From the NCBI GenBank assembly GCA_016235545.1, contig JACRKB010000083.1, forward strand, positions 1 through 38,141: a stretch of 38,141 bases of DNA. The letters run 5' to 3'. The notes under the pieces are model-generated. The model was not told the DNA's origin. It worked only from the letters and a program-made list of their open reading frames with translations, and searched no databases. The DNA comes from Verrucomicrobiota bacterium (GTDB lineage Bacteria > Verrucomicrobiota > Verrucomicrobiia > Limisphaerales > SXTU01). A program made the translations under genes and the position numbers. Below, in pieces: positions 16,906 to 24,985 of this stretch (position 1 is its first letter; the number at the start of each line of letters is the position of its first letter).

Positions 16906-16961
16906 GCTGGCCGGCGAACTCCACGCGCCTCAACCGGAACCATGCAGTTGAAATGGTGGTC

Positions 16962-17090
16962 CGCGCGAAGACCGCGAAGGAGGCAAAGGAACGCGGGAAA
17001 ACCGTGTCCGTGCAAAATCCACTCGACGGTGGGTCGCATGAAGCGTCGCAGTGTCGCTGTTCACTTCGCCTCCTTCGCGGCCTTCGCGCG
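16962..17090. repeat. CGCGCGAAGRCCGCGAAGGAGGC inverted repeat
   Basis: The left arm CGCGCGAAGACCGCGAAGGA (16962-16981) pairs with the right arm TCCTTCGCGGCCTTCGCGCG (17071-17090), with only one mismatch, and the similarity continues inward. It sits in the 216-bp space between two convergent genes and could act as a bidirectional transcription barrier, but it has no T-run on either side. Confidence 0.75.
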
Positions 17091-17121
17091 ACACACCTCT
17101 TTTCCACTGCCTCGTTCCGGC

Positions 17122-18138
17122 TCAACGCACCTTCGGCAGCGACAAGGCCAGCGCCGTCGTCGCCCAACTCGCCGCGCTGATCGAGATGAACTGGTTGGTG
17201 CCGTGCGGGTAGCCCGACTCGTAGTAGGACTGGATCGGCTTGCTGCGCGAAGTCACGAGCCACGAGCCGTCGGCGAGCTGCTTTTCGAGAAGGTAACGCA
17301 GCCCTTTGCGGTAAGTCGCGTCCGTGGTGGCGAGCCCACCGGCTTGATGCAACGCCACGAGCGCCGTGCTGGTCGCGTAGGAGTCCGTCTCCATCCCCGC
17401 GAGTTGCGCCCAGCCACCGTCCGCGCGCTGTGTCTGGAGCAACTCTTGCGCAGCCCTGCTCATGTCTGGCTCCGCTGCGCCCGCGATGTGCAGCGCGCGC
17501 AGGCGGAACACGCGGTCTTCGTTGTCCTGTGCCGGTGTCTTGAGCAGCCACGCGCGAACCTGCTCCGTGCGCTGGCGGATGCGCTCGCGCTGCTCCGGCG
17601 TGCCGAACGTCTTCAGCCCGCGCAGCGCGGCGTGCGTGGAGGTGAACAGGCTCTGCTCCGTCGGCGGCCGGCGCGACTGGGGCCGCCAGTGATCGAGGTC
17701 GCGCTGCCAGAGCAGCAGATATTCGGAGACGGCGGCGGTCGTGCCGTCGGGTTTCCAGCCGCCGTTCTCCAGTGCCCAGAGCGCATAACCGGCGGTATCG
17801 GTCTGGCCACCCTGCCCCTTGCCGGCGACGTAGTTCGTCCGGTTCTTGTCGAGGAAGTCAGCGGTGAACTTGAGCTGCTTCGCCAGCTCATCCGCATCAA
17901 TCTTGAAGCCGCGCGATTGCGCCGCGGCCAGCGCCATGATGGGCAGCCCCTGATTGTGGCAGGTAAAGCATCGTTCGCGCTTCTCCATCGAGCCGCGCGC
18001 TCCGGCGGTGAGCAGCGGCAGCGACTTCTCAACGGCGGCTCTGATGTTGCCGGCGGCGAGTGTCAGGTCTGCGGCGCTGGCTGGAGCGGCGGAGAACGCG
18101 AACGCAAGGCCGATGGCGGCGAGGAGGCGCTTGGGCAT
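17122..18138 (-). CDS. Secreted prenyltransferase/squalene-oxidase-repeat protein with CxxCH
   Basis: This is a 338-residue predicted exported protein. The start at 18138 gives a classical signal peptide (MPKRLLAAIGLAFAFSAAPA, cleavage near ASA-AD). The mature part looks like an alpha/alpha toroid with repeats of the squalene-cyclase/prenyltransferase type (QTDTAGYALWALENGGW, QRADGGWAQLAGMETDSYAT, QLADGSWLV). A CFTCH motif near residue 58 could bind haem c or a metal; a similar CxxCH is common in planctomycete and verrucomicrobial members. The catalytic DxDD motif of squalene-hopene cyclases is not seen, so a cyclase role is unlikely. The function is unknown. It is transcribed divergently from prs and converges with the M19 gene. 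Confidence 0.88.
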   Translation of the reverse strand: MPKRLLAAIGLAFAFSAAPASAADLTLAAGNIRAAVEKSLPLLTAGARGSMEKRERCFTCHNQGLPIMALAAAQSRGFKIDADELAKQLKFTADFLDKNRTNYVAGKGQGGQTDTAGYALWALENGGWKPDGTTAAVSEYLLLWQRDLDHWRPQSRRPPTEQSLFTSTHAALRGLKTFGTPEQRERIRQRTEQVRAWLLKTPAQDNEDRVFRLRALHIAGAAEPDMSRAAQELLQTQRADGGWAQLAGMETDSYATSTALVALHQAGGLATTDATYRKGLRYLLEKQLADGSWLVTSRSKPIQSYYESGYPHGTNQFISISAASWATTALALSLPKVR

Positions 18139-18243
18139 GGCCGAAAGGTTGCCGTTTCTGAGCGGGCGTGAAAGCTGATTTTCAACCGGAGGCTTCGGGC
18201 TTGCCACTCGTGACTTCGTTGTTAGAGTCCGCGCACATTTCAG

Positions 18244-18264
18244 CCGCCGGCAGGGCGGTTTTTT
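18244..18264 (+). terminator. Terminator-like hairpin in the prs leader
   Basis: CCGCC GGCAG GGCGG followed by TTTTTT forms a five-base-pair GC stem with a six-T run, 32 bp upstream of the GTG start proposed for prs. No plus-strand gene lies immediately upstream that would need terminating, since the neighbouring gene is on the minus strand and divergent. It could therefore be an attenuator in the prs leader. If prs instead starts at 18168 these bases would be coding. Confidence 0.4.
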
Positions 18265-18296
18265 GTTCCACCAAACCCAACGGGCACAGCGCACTT

Positions 18297-19241
18297 GTGA
18301 AAATCTTCAGCGGCACCTCGAACCGGCCCCTCGCTCAGGCGATTTGCGACTCCATCAACATGCCGCTGGGCGCGTGCACGTTGGACGCCTTCCCCGACGG
18401 CGAGACATTTGTGAAGATCGATGAGAACGTGCGCGGCGAGGACGTGTTCGTGGTGCAGTCCACCAGCCCGCCGACGAACCACAATCTGATGGAGATGTTC
18501 ATCATGATTGACGCGCTGCGCCGTGCCAGCGCCAAGCGCATCACCGCCGTGCTGCCCTTCTACGGCTACGCGCGCCAGGACCGCAAGGACCAGCCGCGCG
18601 TGCCCATCACCGCGAAGCTCGTTGCGAACCTCATCGTCGCCTCCGGCGCGAACCGCGTGCTCACGATGGACCTTCACGCGCAGCAGATTCAGGGCTTCTT
18701 CGACATCCCGGTGGACCATCTCTACGCCGCGCCGGTGATGTATGACTACCTGAAGACGCTGAACCTGACCGACCTCGTCGTGGTCAGCCCGGACGTGGGC
18801 GGCTTGAAGATGGCGCACGCCTACTCGGAGGTGCTTGGCTGCGGTCTGGCCATCGTGGCCAAGCGGCGCAAGAGCGCGACGGAGGTCGAGTCGATCGCGG
18901 TCATCGGCGAAATTCGCGGCAAGAATGTGCTGCTGGTGGATGACCTGACCGAGACAGCGGGCACGATCACCACCGCCGCGAAGCTCCTGAAACGGAAAGG
19001 GGCGAAGAAGATTTACGCCTGCGTCTCGCACGCAATCCTCAATCCGATGGGCATTGACCGGCTGCGAAATTCGAGGATTGACGAACTTATCACGACTGAT
19101 ACGGTCCTCCGCCCCGCCCTGGACAGGGTGCCGATAAAGACACTGTCCGTGGCGGCGTTGTTGGGCGAAGCCATCAAACGGATTCACAGCAATTCGTCGG
19201 TGACCTCGCTCTTTGAATTTAAGGGCGGACGGACGAGCTGA
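18297..19241 (+). CDS. prs: Ribose-phosphate pyrophosphokinase (PRPP synthetase)
   Basis: This 314-residue cytoplasmic enzyme makes phosphoribosyl pyrophosphate from ribose 5-phosphate and ATP, feeding nucleotide, His and Trp synthesis. I start at the GTG at 18297 because the family begins here (KIFSGTSNRPLA); the track ORF adds 43 residues unlike the family, across a terminator-like hairpin. Landmarks are FPDGETFVKIDENVRGEDVF, the catalytic-flexible-loop region YGYARQDRKDQPR, the conserved MDLHAQQIQGFFDIPVDHL, and the PRPP-binding loop VLLVDDLTETAGTI. Length matches the usual 310-320. It heads the cluster prs-rplY-pth-rpsF-ssb-rplI, all on the same strand. Confidence 0.96.
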   Translation: MKIFSGTSNRPLAQAICDSINMPLGACTLDAFPDGETFVKIDENVRGEDVFVVQSTSPPTNHNLMEMFIMIDALRRASAKRITAVLPFYGYARQDRKDQPRVPITAKLVANLIVASGANRVLTMDLHAQQIQGFFDIPVDHLYAAPVMYDYLKTLNLTDLVVVSPDVGGLKMAHAYSEVLGCGLAIVAKRRKSATEVESIAVIGEIRGKNVLLVDDLTETAGTITTAAKLLKRKGAKKIYACVSHAILNPMGIDRLRNSRIDELITTDTVLRPALDRVPIKTLSVAALLGEAIKRIHSNSSVTSLFEFKGGRTS

Positions 19242-19276
19242 ATGAATCAGCCCGACGATCCGAAGTAGAATCTGAC

Positions 19277-20014
19277 ATGAAATCTGTTGCCATGAATGCG
19301 CAGGCGCGCACGGCGGTGAAGCACGCCGCCGTAAAGAAACTCCGCTCCACCGGTGTCATCCCCGCTGTCATCTATGGCCGCCTCGCGCCGCCTCAGAATC
19401 TCCAACTGAGCTCCCGCGAGTTCGGTGACGCCATCGCCCACCACGCCAGCGAGAACATTCTCATGGATGTCACTGTCGTGGGTGACGCGCGCCCGCAGCG
19501 CCTGGCGCTCGTGCAGGAAATCCAGCACCACCCGGTGTCCCGCCACATCCTCCACGTGGACTTCCACGAGGTGGCCCCGGACGAGAAGGTGACGATTCAG
19601 GTGCCCGTCGAGACCACTGGCGAAGCCGTCGGGGTCAAGACCGGTGGTGGCGTGCTCGGCCACGTCCTGCACCGCCTCAAGGTTCACGCTCTCCCGAAAG
19701 ATTTGCCCGAAGTCATCATCGTGGATGTGACCGCGCTGGAAATCGGCAAGGCCATCCACATCGGCGAGATCGTCCCCCCCGCCGGCTGCGAGATCCTCGG
19801 CAACAAGGAACTCACCGTCCTGGCCGTCTCCGCTCCGATCACGGAAGCTCAGGAAACCGCAGCAGCAGCGGCTGTCGCCGACGCTCCGGCCCAGCCAGAA
19901 ATGCTCAAGGAGAAGAAGGAAGAAGGCAAGGAAGGCGCGGCTCCCTCAAAGGAAGGCGACAAGAAGGCGGACAAGAAGGGGGACGAGAAAAAGCCCGCCG
20001 AAAAGAAGAAGTAA
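19277..20014 (+). CDS. rplY: 50S ribosomal protein L25/Ctc family (bL25)
   Basis: This 245-residue long-form bL25 (TL5/Ctc type) binds 5S rRNA in the large subunit. The N-terminal 5S-binding beta domain (about 1-95) includes LRSTGVIPAVIYGR and VQEIQHHPVSRHILHVDFHE. The C-terminal beta domain (about 96-185) includes VPVETTGEAVGVKTGGGVLG and IPP-region motifs. A strongly charged Lys/Glu/Ala tail follows (about 200-245, KKADKKGDEKKPAEKKK). Such tails are common in this family. The prs-rplY-pth gene order is widely conserved and supports the call. Confidence 0.96.
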   Translation: MKSVAMNAQARTAVKHAAVKKLRSTGVIPAVIYGRLAPPQNLQLSSREFGDAIAHHASENILMDVTVVGDARPQRLALVQEIQHHPVSRHILHVDFHEVAPDEKVTIQVPVETTGEAVGVKTGGGVLGHVLHRLKVHALPKDLPEVIIVDVTALEIGKAIHIGEIVPPAGCEILGNKELTVLAVSAPITEAQETAAAAAVADAPAQPEMLKEKKEEGKEGAAPSKEGDKKADKKGDEKKPAEKKK

Positions 20015-20041
20015 GCACGGGCGCGGAGCCCGTCCCCGCAC

Positions 20042-20653
20042 ATGGAGAATTGGTATCTCATCGTGGGACTGGGCAACCCGGGGCCGGAATACGCCCAGAC
20101 CCGCCACAACGCCGGGTTCCTGCTGGTCGAGCGGTTGGCAGAGCGGTGGCGGGCGAGTTGGGAGCTGGAACGCAAGTTCCAATCCCGTGTGGCGAAGGCC
20201 GAGCGCGACGGACGGCGCGTGTTGCTGGTCCAGCCGCAGACGTTCATGAATTTGAGTGGCGAGGCGGTCGGGGCCGTGAGCGGTTTTTTTCGCGTGCCCC
20301 CCGCGCAGGTGCTGGTGGCAGTGGACGATGCGGATTTGCCCATGGGCGAACTCCGGCTGCGGCCCGGTGGCAGCAGCGGTGGCCATCACGGACTCGAGTC
20401 CGTGGAGCAGCACCTCGCCACGCGGGAGTATCCGCGTCTGAGGATCGGCATCGGCCGGCGAGACGCGGAAGTGCGGGAAATCACCGGGCATGTGCTCGGG
20501 AAATTTGGCGCGGACGAGCGAGAGCTCTTCGCGCAAGTGCTCGCGAAAGCGGGCGAACAAGTCGGGTGCTGGCTCAGTGCCGGCATCCAGAAGGCAATGA
20601 GTCAGTTTAACGGGCAGGCCACAAACCAGCCCCAGCAGAAAGACAAACCGTGA
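20042..20653 (+). CDS. pth: Peptidyl-tRNA hydrolase
   Basis: This 203-residue enzyme releases peptides from prematurely dissociated peptidyl-tRNA and so recycles tRNA. The hallmark N-terminus is YLIVGLGNPGPEYAQTRHNA, with the catalytic His in TRHNAGF. Other conserved blocks are QPQTFMNLSGEAV and VDDADLPMGELRLRPGGSSG followed by GHHGLESV. Length is normal. The final TGA overlaps the GTG start of rpsF by four bases (GTGA), pointing to translational coupling. Confidence 0.97.
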   Translation: MENWYLIVGLGNPGPEYAQTRHNAGFLLVERLAERWRASWELERKFQSRVAKAERDGRRVLLVQPQTFMNLSGEAVGAVSGFFRVPPAQVLVAVDDADLPMGELRLRPGGSSGGHHGLESVEQHLATREYPRLRIGIGRRDAEVREITGHVLGKFGADERELFAQVLAKAGEQVGCWLSAGIQKAMSQFNGQATNQPQQKDKP

Positions 20654-20958
20654 AACGTTACGAAGGCCTGTTCATCCTGAACACCGTTGGAAAAGAAGAA
20701 GGCGTGACCGAGCTCATCGAAAAGGTGCGCGCGGAAATCAATGCCGCTGGCGGAAAAGTCGAAACCGTCCAAAAGATGGACAAGCGGCCGTTCTCTCGCG
20801 TCGCTGACAAGAAGCACTCCTCCGGCTTCTACATGAACGTCATCTTTGAGGCATTGCCCGCAGCCATTGCGCCGATGCGCGCCAAACTGGCATTGAACGC
20901 CGACGTGTTCCGCGTCTCCTTCACTCTCGCGCCCGCCCCCGTCCCCGAGAAGAAGTAA
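20650..20958 (+). CDS. rpsF: 30S ribosomal protein S6 (bS6)
   Basis: This 102-residue small-subunit protein pairs with S18 on the platform. KRYEGLFILNTVGKEEGVTE is the typical N-terminus, followed by GGKVETVQKMDKRPFSR and GFYMNVIFEALP. The start is GTG at 20650, overlapping the pth stop. The ssb gene follows 18 bp downstream, the common rpsF-ssb order. The usual S18 gene, rpsR, is not found between ssb and rplI here. Confidence 0.96.
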   Translation: MKRYEGLFILNTVGKEEGVTELIEKVRAEINAAGGKVETVQKMDKRPFSRVADKKHSSGFYMNVIFEALPAAIAPMRAKLALNADVFRVSFTLAPAPVPEKK

Positions 20959-20976
20959 CCTCCACCGCCACCGCGT

Positions 20977-21447
20977 ATGGCCAGCTTCAACAAAGTCATC
21001 CTTGCCGGGAACCTGACGCGCGACCCTGAGTTGCGCTACACCCCGAAGGGCACGGCCATCGCGAAATTCGGCATCGCCATCAACCGCAAATGGACCGGCG
21101 AGGACGGCCAGAAGCGTGAGGAAGTCACATTTGTGGACGTGGACGCCTTCGAGAAAAAGGCCGAGCTCATCGGTCAGTATTTCCGCAAGGGCAGCCCCAT
21201 CCTCGTCGAAGGCCGCCTCAAGCTCGACCAATGGGATGACAAGCAGACCGGCCAGAAGCGCAGCCGCCTTGGCGTCATCCTCGAATCCCTCTCCTTCCTC
21301 GACAGCGGCAACCGCGACGCCACCGCCGGTGGCGGGGCACCCGCCCCTTCGGCACCTGCTGCGCGTCCAGCCCGCCCCGCAGCCAGCGCCCCGGCCGCCG
21401 AGCCTGGTCCTGATGAACCACCCCAGGGAGACGACGTTCCCTTCTGA
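20977..21447 (+). CDS. ssb: Single-stranded DNA-binding protein
   Basis: This 156-residue SSB coats single-stranded DNA during replication and repair. The OB fold covers about residues 1-110: FNKVILAGNLTRDPELRYTP, AKFGIAINRKWT, VTFVDVDAFEKKAELIGQYF, KGSPILVEGRLKLDQWDDKQ. A Pro/Ala-rich disordered linker and the acidic protein-interaction tip ending GDDVPF complete it. Position between rpsF and rplI is typical. Confidence 0.96.
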   Translation: MASFNKVILAGNLTRDPELRYTPKGTAIAKFGIAINRKWTGEDGQKREEVTFVDVDAFEKKAELIGQYFRKGSPILVEGRLKLDQWDDKQTGQKRSRLGVILESLSFLDSGNRDATAGGGAPAPSAPAARPARPAASAPAAEPGPDEPPQGDDVPF

Positions 21448-21494
21448 ATGCGGCCCGACTCGTAACTCAAAACCCAACGCACAAAACACATTTT

Positions 21495-22088
21495 ATGGCC
21501 AAAGTTGAAGTCATCCTCATCCACCCCATCGTCGGCCTTGGCGCAGAATCCGACCAGGTCAAGGTCGCCGCCGGCTTCGCCCGCAACTACCTCCTCCCGC
21601 AGGGCCTGGCGATCCCCCTCACGCAGAGCAACAAGCGCCGCCTCGAAGCCCTCCGCCAGCGTCGTGCCGAGCGCGAATCGCACGAGTTGAACGCGATGAC
21701 CGAACTGGCCAAGAGCCTCGGCAAAATGACGCTCACCATCGCCGTGAAAACCGGCGATGACGGGAGGATGTTTGGCAGCGTCACCAACGGCACCATTGCC
21801 GACGAGTTGAAGAAACAGTTCGAGGTCTCGCTCGACAAGCGCAAGATTCACATCGAGAAGCCCATCAAGGGCGTCGGCGAGCACGAGGTCGAGATGCGCC
21901 TTCACCAGGGTGTCCACACGATGCTCAAGGTCGTAATCAACAGCAGCAACCCGCTGCCCACGACCGAACCCGCCCCGTCTGCCACCGCCCCCGTGACCGA
22001 GAAGCGCGGCAAGCATCGCGCCGCCGAGGTTGCCGCGCCCGCTGCCGAGGCCAAGCCGGAGCGCAAGGGCAAGACCACGAAGGGCTGA
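21495..22088 (+). CDS. rplI: 50S ribosomal protein L9 (bL9)
   Basis: This 197-residue bL9 has an N-terminal domain with GLGAESDQVKVAAGFARNYL and LPQGLAIPLT. A connecting helix (NKRRLEALRQRRAERESHE) and a C-terminal domain (GRMFGSVTNGTIADELKKQF, HEVEMRLHQGV) follow. An extra Pro/Ala/Lys-rich tail of about 45 residues (about 150-197) extends beyond the usual length, mirroring the charged tails on L25. It is the last gene of the cluster, 23 bp before a strong terminator. Confidence 0.96.
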   Translation: MAKVEVILIHPIVGLGAESDQVKVAAGFARNYLLPQGLAIPLTQSNKRRLEALRQRRAERESHELNAMTELAKSLGKMTLTIAVKTGDDGRMFGSVTNGTIADELKKQFEVSLDKRKIHIEKPIKGVGEHEVEMRLHQGVHTMLKVVINSSNPLPTTEPAPSATAPVTEKRGKHRAAEVAAPAAEAKPERKGKTTKG

Positions 22089-22110
22089 GACCCACTTCCA
22101 GATCTCACTC

Positions 22111-22137
22111 AAAGGCAGGCCTCGCGCCTGCCTTTTG
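22111..22137 (+). terminator. Intrinsic terminator after rplI
   Basis: AAAGGCAGGC and GCCTGCCTTT form a perfect ten-base-pair stem around the five-base loop CTCGC, running into a short T-rich tail. It lies 23 bp after the rplI stop and ends the prs-to-rplI operon. Confidence 0.85.
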
Positions 22138-22243
22138 ATTTTCAGGGGCTGTCAGTTTGCCTGAGATCGGAGCTGTCTGCCTGCCTGGCACCTTGACATC
22201 TCCGCAGTGACCCCGCGACATTCGCCAGCCGACCGACTTCATC

Positions 22244-22963
22244 ATGCCTCCCAACCTCACCGAGCGCCTGCTCACCTTTGCCCCATTCCGTTGGCTCTAC
22301 CTGCTTCGCAAGGTTTTTCTCACGCAATCCTCGCGGCGCTACTGGTCCCAATACGGCGAGGACATCGTGCTGGACCGCGTGCTCAACCTCCGCAAGCCCG
22401 GCTTCTACGTGGATGTGGGCTGCTACCACCCGGTCAAGAACAACAACACCTTCAAGCTCTATCGCCGGGGCTGGCGCGGCATCAACCTGGACATTGATGA
22501 TTTGAAGATTGCCGCGTTCCGTCTGCGCCGGCCCCGTGACCTCAACCTGGTGTGCTGCGTCTCTGAACGGGAAGGAACAACCCGTGTCTTCACTCCCGGC
22601 ATCTACTCCCTGAACCAGACAGCCGACCCGGCAACGGTCGAAAAAATGCGGAAACGCGGAGCCAGTCTGAGAGAGCGCGAGGTGCCGACCCGCACTCTCA
22701 ACAGCATCTTGGATCAGTCTGAATTCCGCGGCCAGGCCATTGACGTGTTGAGCATCGACGTGGAAGGGCACGAGCTGGCGGTGCTTCGGTCGCTCGACTT
22801 CGATCGTTACCAGCCACGTGTCGTCATCATCGAGTCGCACCTCCGGTCGCTGGAGGAGCTGATGGTTTCGGAGGAGTTCAAGCTGCTGCTCGGGAATGGC
22901 TACTCCATGTTCAACTGGACCGGGCCATCCGTCCTGTTCCTGCGCAAGGAAGCAGGGGAGTAG
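22244..22963 (+). CDS. FkbM-family methyltransferase
   Basis: This 239-residue SAM-dependent methyltransferase resembles the FkbM family, members of which O-methylate sugars or small molecules. Landmarks are YWSQYGEDIVLDRVLNLRKP, the SAM-binding region GFYVDVGCYHPVKNNNT, WRGINLDID and the conserved VLSIDVEGHELAVLRSLDF. The protein is soluble with a hydrophobic N-terminal stretch (FAPFRWLYLL) but no clear signal peptide. It is single and downstream of a terminator, so it probably has its own promoter. Its stop abuts the stop of the convergent lipid kinase gene with no gap. Substrate is unknown. Confidence 0.92.
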   Translation: MPPNLTERLLTFAPFRWLYLLRKVFLTQSSRRYWSQYGEDIVLDRVLNLRKPGFYVDVGCYHPVKNNNTFKLYRRGWRGINLDIDDLKIAAFRLRRPRDLNLVCCVSEREGTTRVFTPGIYSLNQTADPATVEKMRKRGASLREREVPTRTLNSILDQSEFRGQAIDVLSIDVEGHELAVLRSLDFDRYQPRVVIIESHLRSLEELMVSEEFKLLLGNGYSMFNWTGPSVLFLRKEAGE

Positions 22964-23854
22964 TCAGCGTGGCGCGACCACGCGCAGCACACCGGGCAGG
23001 ACGCTCAATTCCACCGGCAGCATTCCGCACAAGTCGCCCTCCACCTCGAACGGCACGGAGGCCGCCGTGAGGCGAGCGCGAGGCGCGCGCAGCATCTTCA
23101 CGTCGCGCGGGACGAGCGGGTGGCCCGTCACGAAGCCAAGCGCGTAGCGCGCGATGAGTCCCCACTCGACGCGGGGGAAGACGCACAAGTCCAGCAGGCC
23201 GTCATCCAGCTTGGCGTCGGGGAAAACCGGCAGGCGGCCGCCGTAGAAGCGTCCGTTGCCCACCAGCACCAGCTCGCCCGTCACCGTTCGCCCGTCTGCC
23301 TCGACCGTGATGGGCGGATGCGGCCCGCGCATGGCCTTCATGCCGGCGAGCACGTAGGCGAATTGCGAGAATCGCTTTTTGGTTTCCCAGTCCACGAGGC
23401 TGATGGCCCGGGCATCGAGGCCCGCTCCCGCCATTTGGGCGAAGAAGCGGCGGTGCGATCCCGCCGCGTTCGTGTAATCCGCGAAGGGCACGTCAATCAT
23501 GCGCTCAGTGCCGTTGAGAATCGCCTGCCACGCCGAGCGCAAATGCAGCGGCAGGCCCAGCTCTCGCGCGAAGACGTTCACCGTTCCCAGCGGCAGCACG
23601 GCGAGGCGCGCGCGCGTGAATCCCTCCGGCGCATCGGCCATTCCGTTGAGCACCTCGTTCACAGTGCCATCGCCGCCGGCGGCGACCAGCGTGTCAAACC
23701 CATCACGCACCGCCTCGGCGGCGAGACGGCGGCCGTCACCGGGGGCCTGCGTGGGCTTGAGCGCCACCGCGCCCGCGAACTCGGCAAGGTGTCTGCGAAA
23801 GTGTCGCGCCTTGTCGCCCTTCGCGGTGGGATTGAAAATAATGCAGGCGCGCAC
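22964..23854 (-). CDS. Diacylglycerol kinase-like lipid kinase (YegS/BmrU type)
   Basis: This is a protein of about 296 residues with the DAGK catalytic domain: an N-terminal CIIFNPTAKGDKARHF strand-loop and the nucleotide-binding LVAAGGDGTVNEVLNG, with LAVLPLGTVNVFARELG close behind. The C-terminal beta domain contains FFAQMAGAGLDARAI and DDGLLDLCVFP. The family phosphorylates diacylglycerol, sphingoid or phosphatidylglycerol-type lipids using ATP; the substrate here is undetermined. The track start is a TTG at 23890. I prefer the GTG at 23854 because family members begin just before the NPTAG-like motif, though neither has a clear ribosome binding site. Confidence 0.92.
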   Translation of the reverse strand: MRACIIFNPTAKGDKARHFRRHLAEFAGAVALKPTQAPGDGRRLAAEAVRDGFDTLVAAGGDGTVNEVLNGMADAPEGFTRARLAVLPLGTVNVFARELGLPLHLRSAWQAILNGTERMIDVPFADYTNAAGSHRRFFAQMAGAGLDARAISLVDWETKKRFSQFAYVLAGMKAMRGPHPPITVEADGRTVTGELVLVGNGRFYGGRLPVFPDAKLDDGLLDLCVFPRVEWGLIARYALGFVTGHPLVPRDVKMLRAPRARLTAASVPFEVEGDLCGMLPVELSVLPGVLRVVAPR

Positions 23855-23959
23855 GGCAGCGCAGTCTGCCCAAGAAGGAATTGAACGCAATCACGGGGCT
23901 GGAAAAACCGCGGCCTCACCACCCGCCTGCTGTTCGCTGACCGCTGCCTGCTGTCCCCT

Positions 23960-24754
23960 CTACTGCGGCCTGTAGTTCACCTTCGCCTCCGGCAGCCACT
24001 GTTGGATCTGCTGGATGCGCACCGTGTCGAGCGGGTGCGTGCGGAGGAAGGCCGGGGTGCCGCTGCCGCCCTGATTGCGCGAGTGATCCGCGAAGCGTTG
24101 CCAGAAGCCCACCGCTGCCTCCGGGTCGTAGCCCGCTCGCGCCATGTAAATCAGCCCAATGTGATCCGCCTCGGATTCCTGCCCGCGGCTATGTGGCAGC
24201 TCCCGGCCCAACTTCGCGCCGAGTCCGTAAGCAGTCATCACCAACACCTGCGTGCGCGGGTCGGCGCTCGACAGGCTCGCGCCCAGCAACCCGCCACCGG
24301 TCTGGAGCAAAATCCCCTCGCTGACGCGCTCCGCTCCGTGCCGCGCGACCGCGTGCGCGATCTCATGGCCGATCACCGTGGCCAGGCCGGCCTCGTCCTT
24401 CGTGATGGGCAGGATGCCTGTGTAAATGCCCACCTTGCCGCCGGGCAGGCAGAAGGCGTTGGCCTCCTTGCTGTCGAACACGACGAACTCCCAGTTCGCA
24501 CCGGGCAACTCCGCCACCGCCGCGATGCGCCGGCCCACGCGCTGCACCATCACGTTGATTGCGGGATCGCGGCTGATGGGCGTGTCCTTCTTCATCTGCT
24601 GGAACGCGCTCAAGCCAAGCTGCATTTCCTGCGACGAGGAAATGAGCATGACTTGCCGGCGGCCCGTCTCGGGGACGGTCAGGCAGCCGGTGAGGAGCAG
24701 GAGTCCCAGCAGGAGCGGGACGTGGTGCACGAACGATCTCAGAGGTGATTTCAT
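23960..24754 (-). CDS. M48 family metalloprotease lipoprotein
   Basis: This 264-residue predicted lipoprotein has the leader PLLLGLLLLTGC, with lipobox Cys at about 24. The M48 zinc protease motif HEIAH is at 130-134, and the third ligand is in the ExxAD motif ESEAD (Glu about 193). Other landmarks are NAFCLPGGKVGIYTGILP and FLRTHPLDTVRIQQI near the C-terminus, as in BepA/LoiP-type periplasmic proteases that act in outer-membrane protein quality control. The ATG at 24754 is chosen because it yields the lipoprotein leader; the ORF upstream reads through a repeat. The likely location is the periplasmic face of a membrane. Confidence 0.93.
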   Translation of the reverse strand: MKSPLRSFVHHVPLLLGLLLLTGCLTVPETGRRQVMLISSSQEMQLGLSAFQQMKKDTPISRDPAINVMVQRVGRRIAAVAELPGANWEFVVFDSKEANAFCLPGGKVGIYTGILPITKDEAGLATVIGHEIAHAVARHGAERVSEGILLQTGGGLLGASLSSADPRTQVLVMTAYGLGAKLGRELPHSRGQESEADHIGLIYMARAGYDPEAAVGFWQRFADHSRNQGGSGTPAFLRTHPLDTVRIQQIQQWLPEAKVNYRPQ

Positions 24755-24815
24755 TGCAAACCTACTCTCGCAAAAAGCACTCAACCGAATCCATGGAGTT
24801 GGAGATGGACTTCCT

Positions 24816-24940
24816 TTGACGCAGAGACGCGGAGGACGCGGAGGAACGCAGAGTTGAGCCAGGCAGCTTGTGTTCACGATTTTTTCCTTCGCCGATGGCT
24901 TCTGCGCGCATCGTTGCGTCCTCTGCGTCGCTGCGTTGAA
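24816..24940. repeat. GACGCAGAGACGCGGAGGACGC inverted repeat
   Basis: TTGACGCAGAGACGCGGAGG (24816-24835) and GTCCTCTGCGTCGCTGCGTT (about 24918-24937) are imperfect reverse complements. The element sits between the M48 gene start and the UVR-motif gene end, both minus-strand genes. A related element with CGCAAAGACGCA arms lies at 30020-30165. Confidence 0.7.
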
Positions 24941-24985
24941 CCGAAGCCATCTGGGTTCAATTGCATGGTCCTGGCTCCGGCTCGC

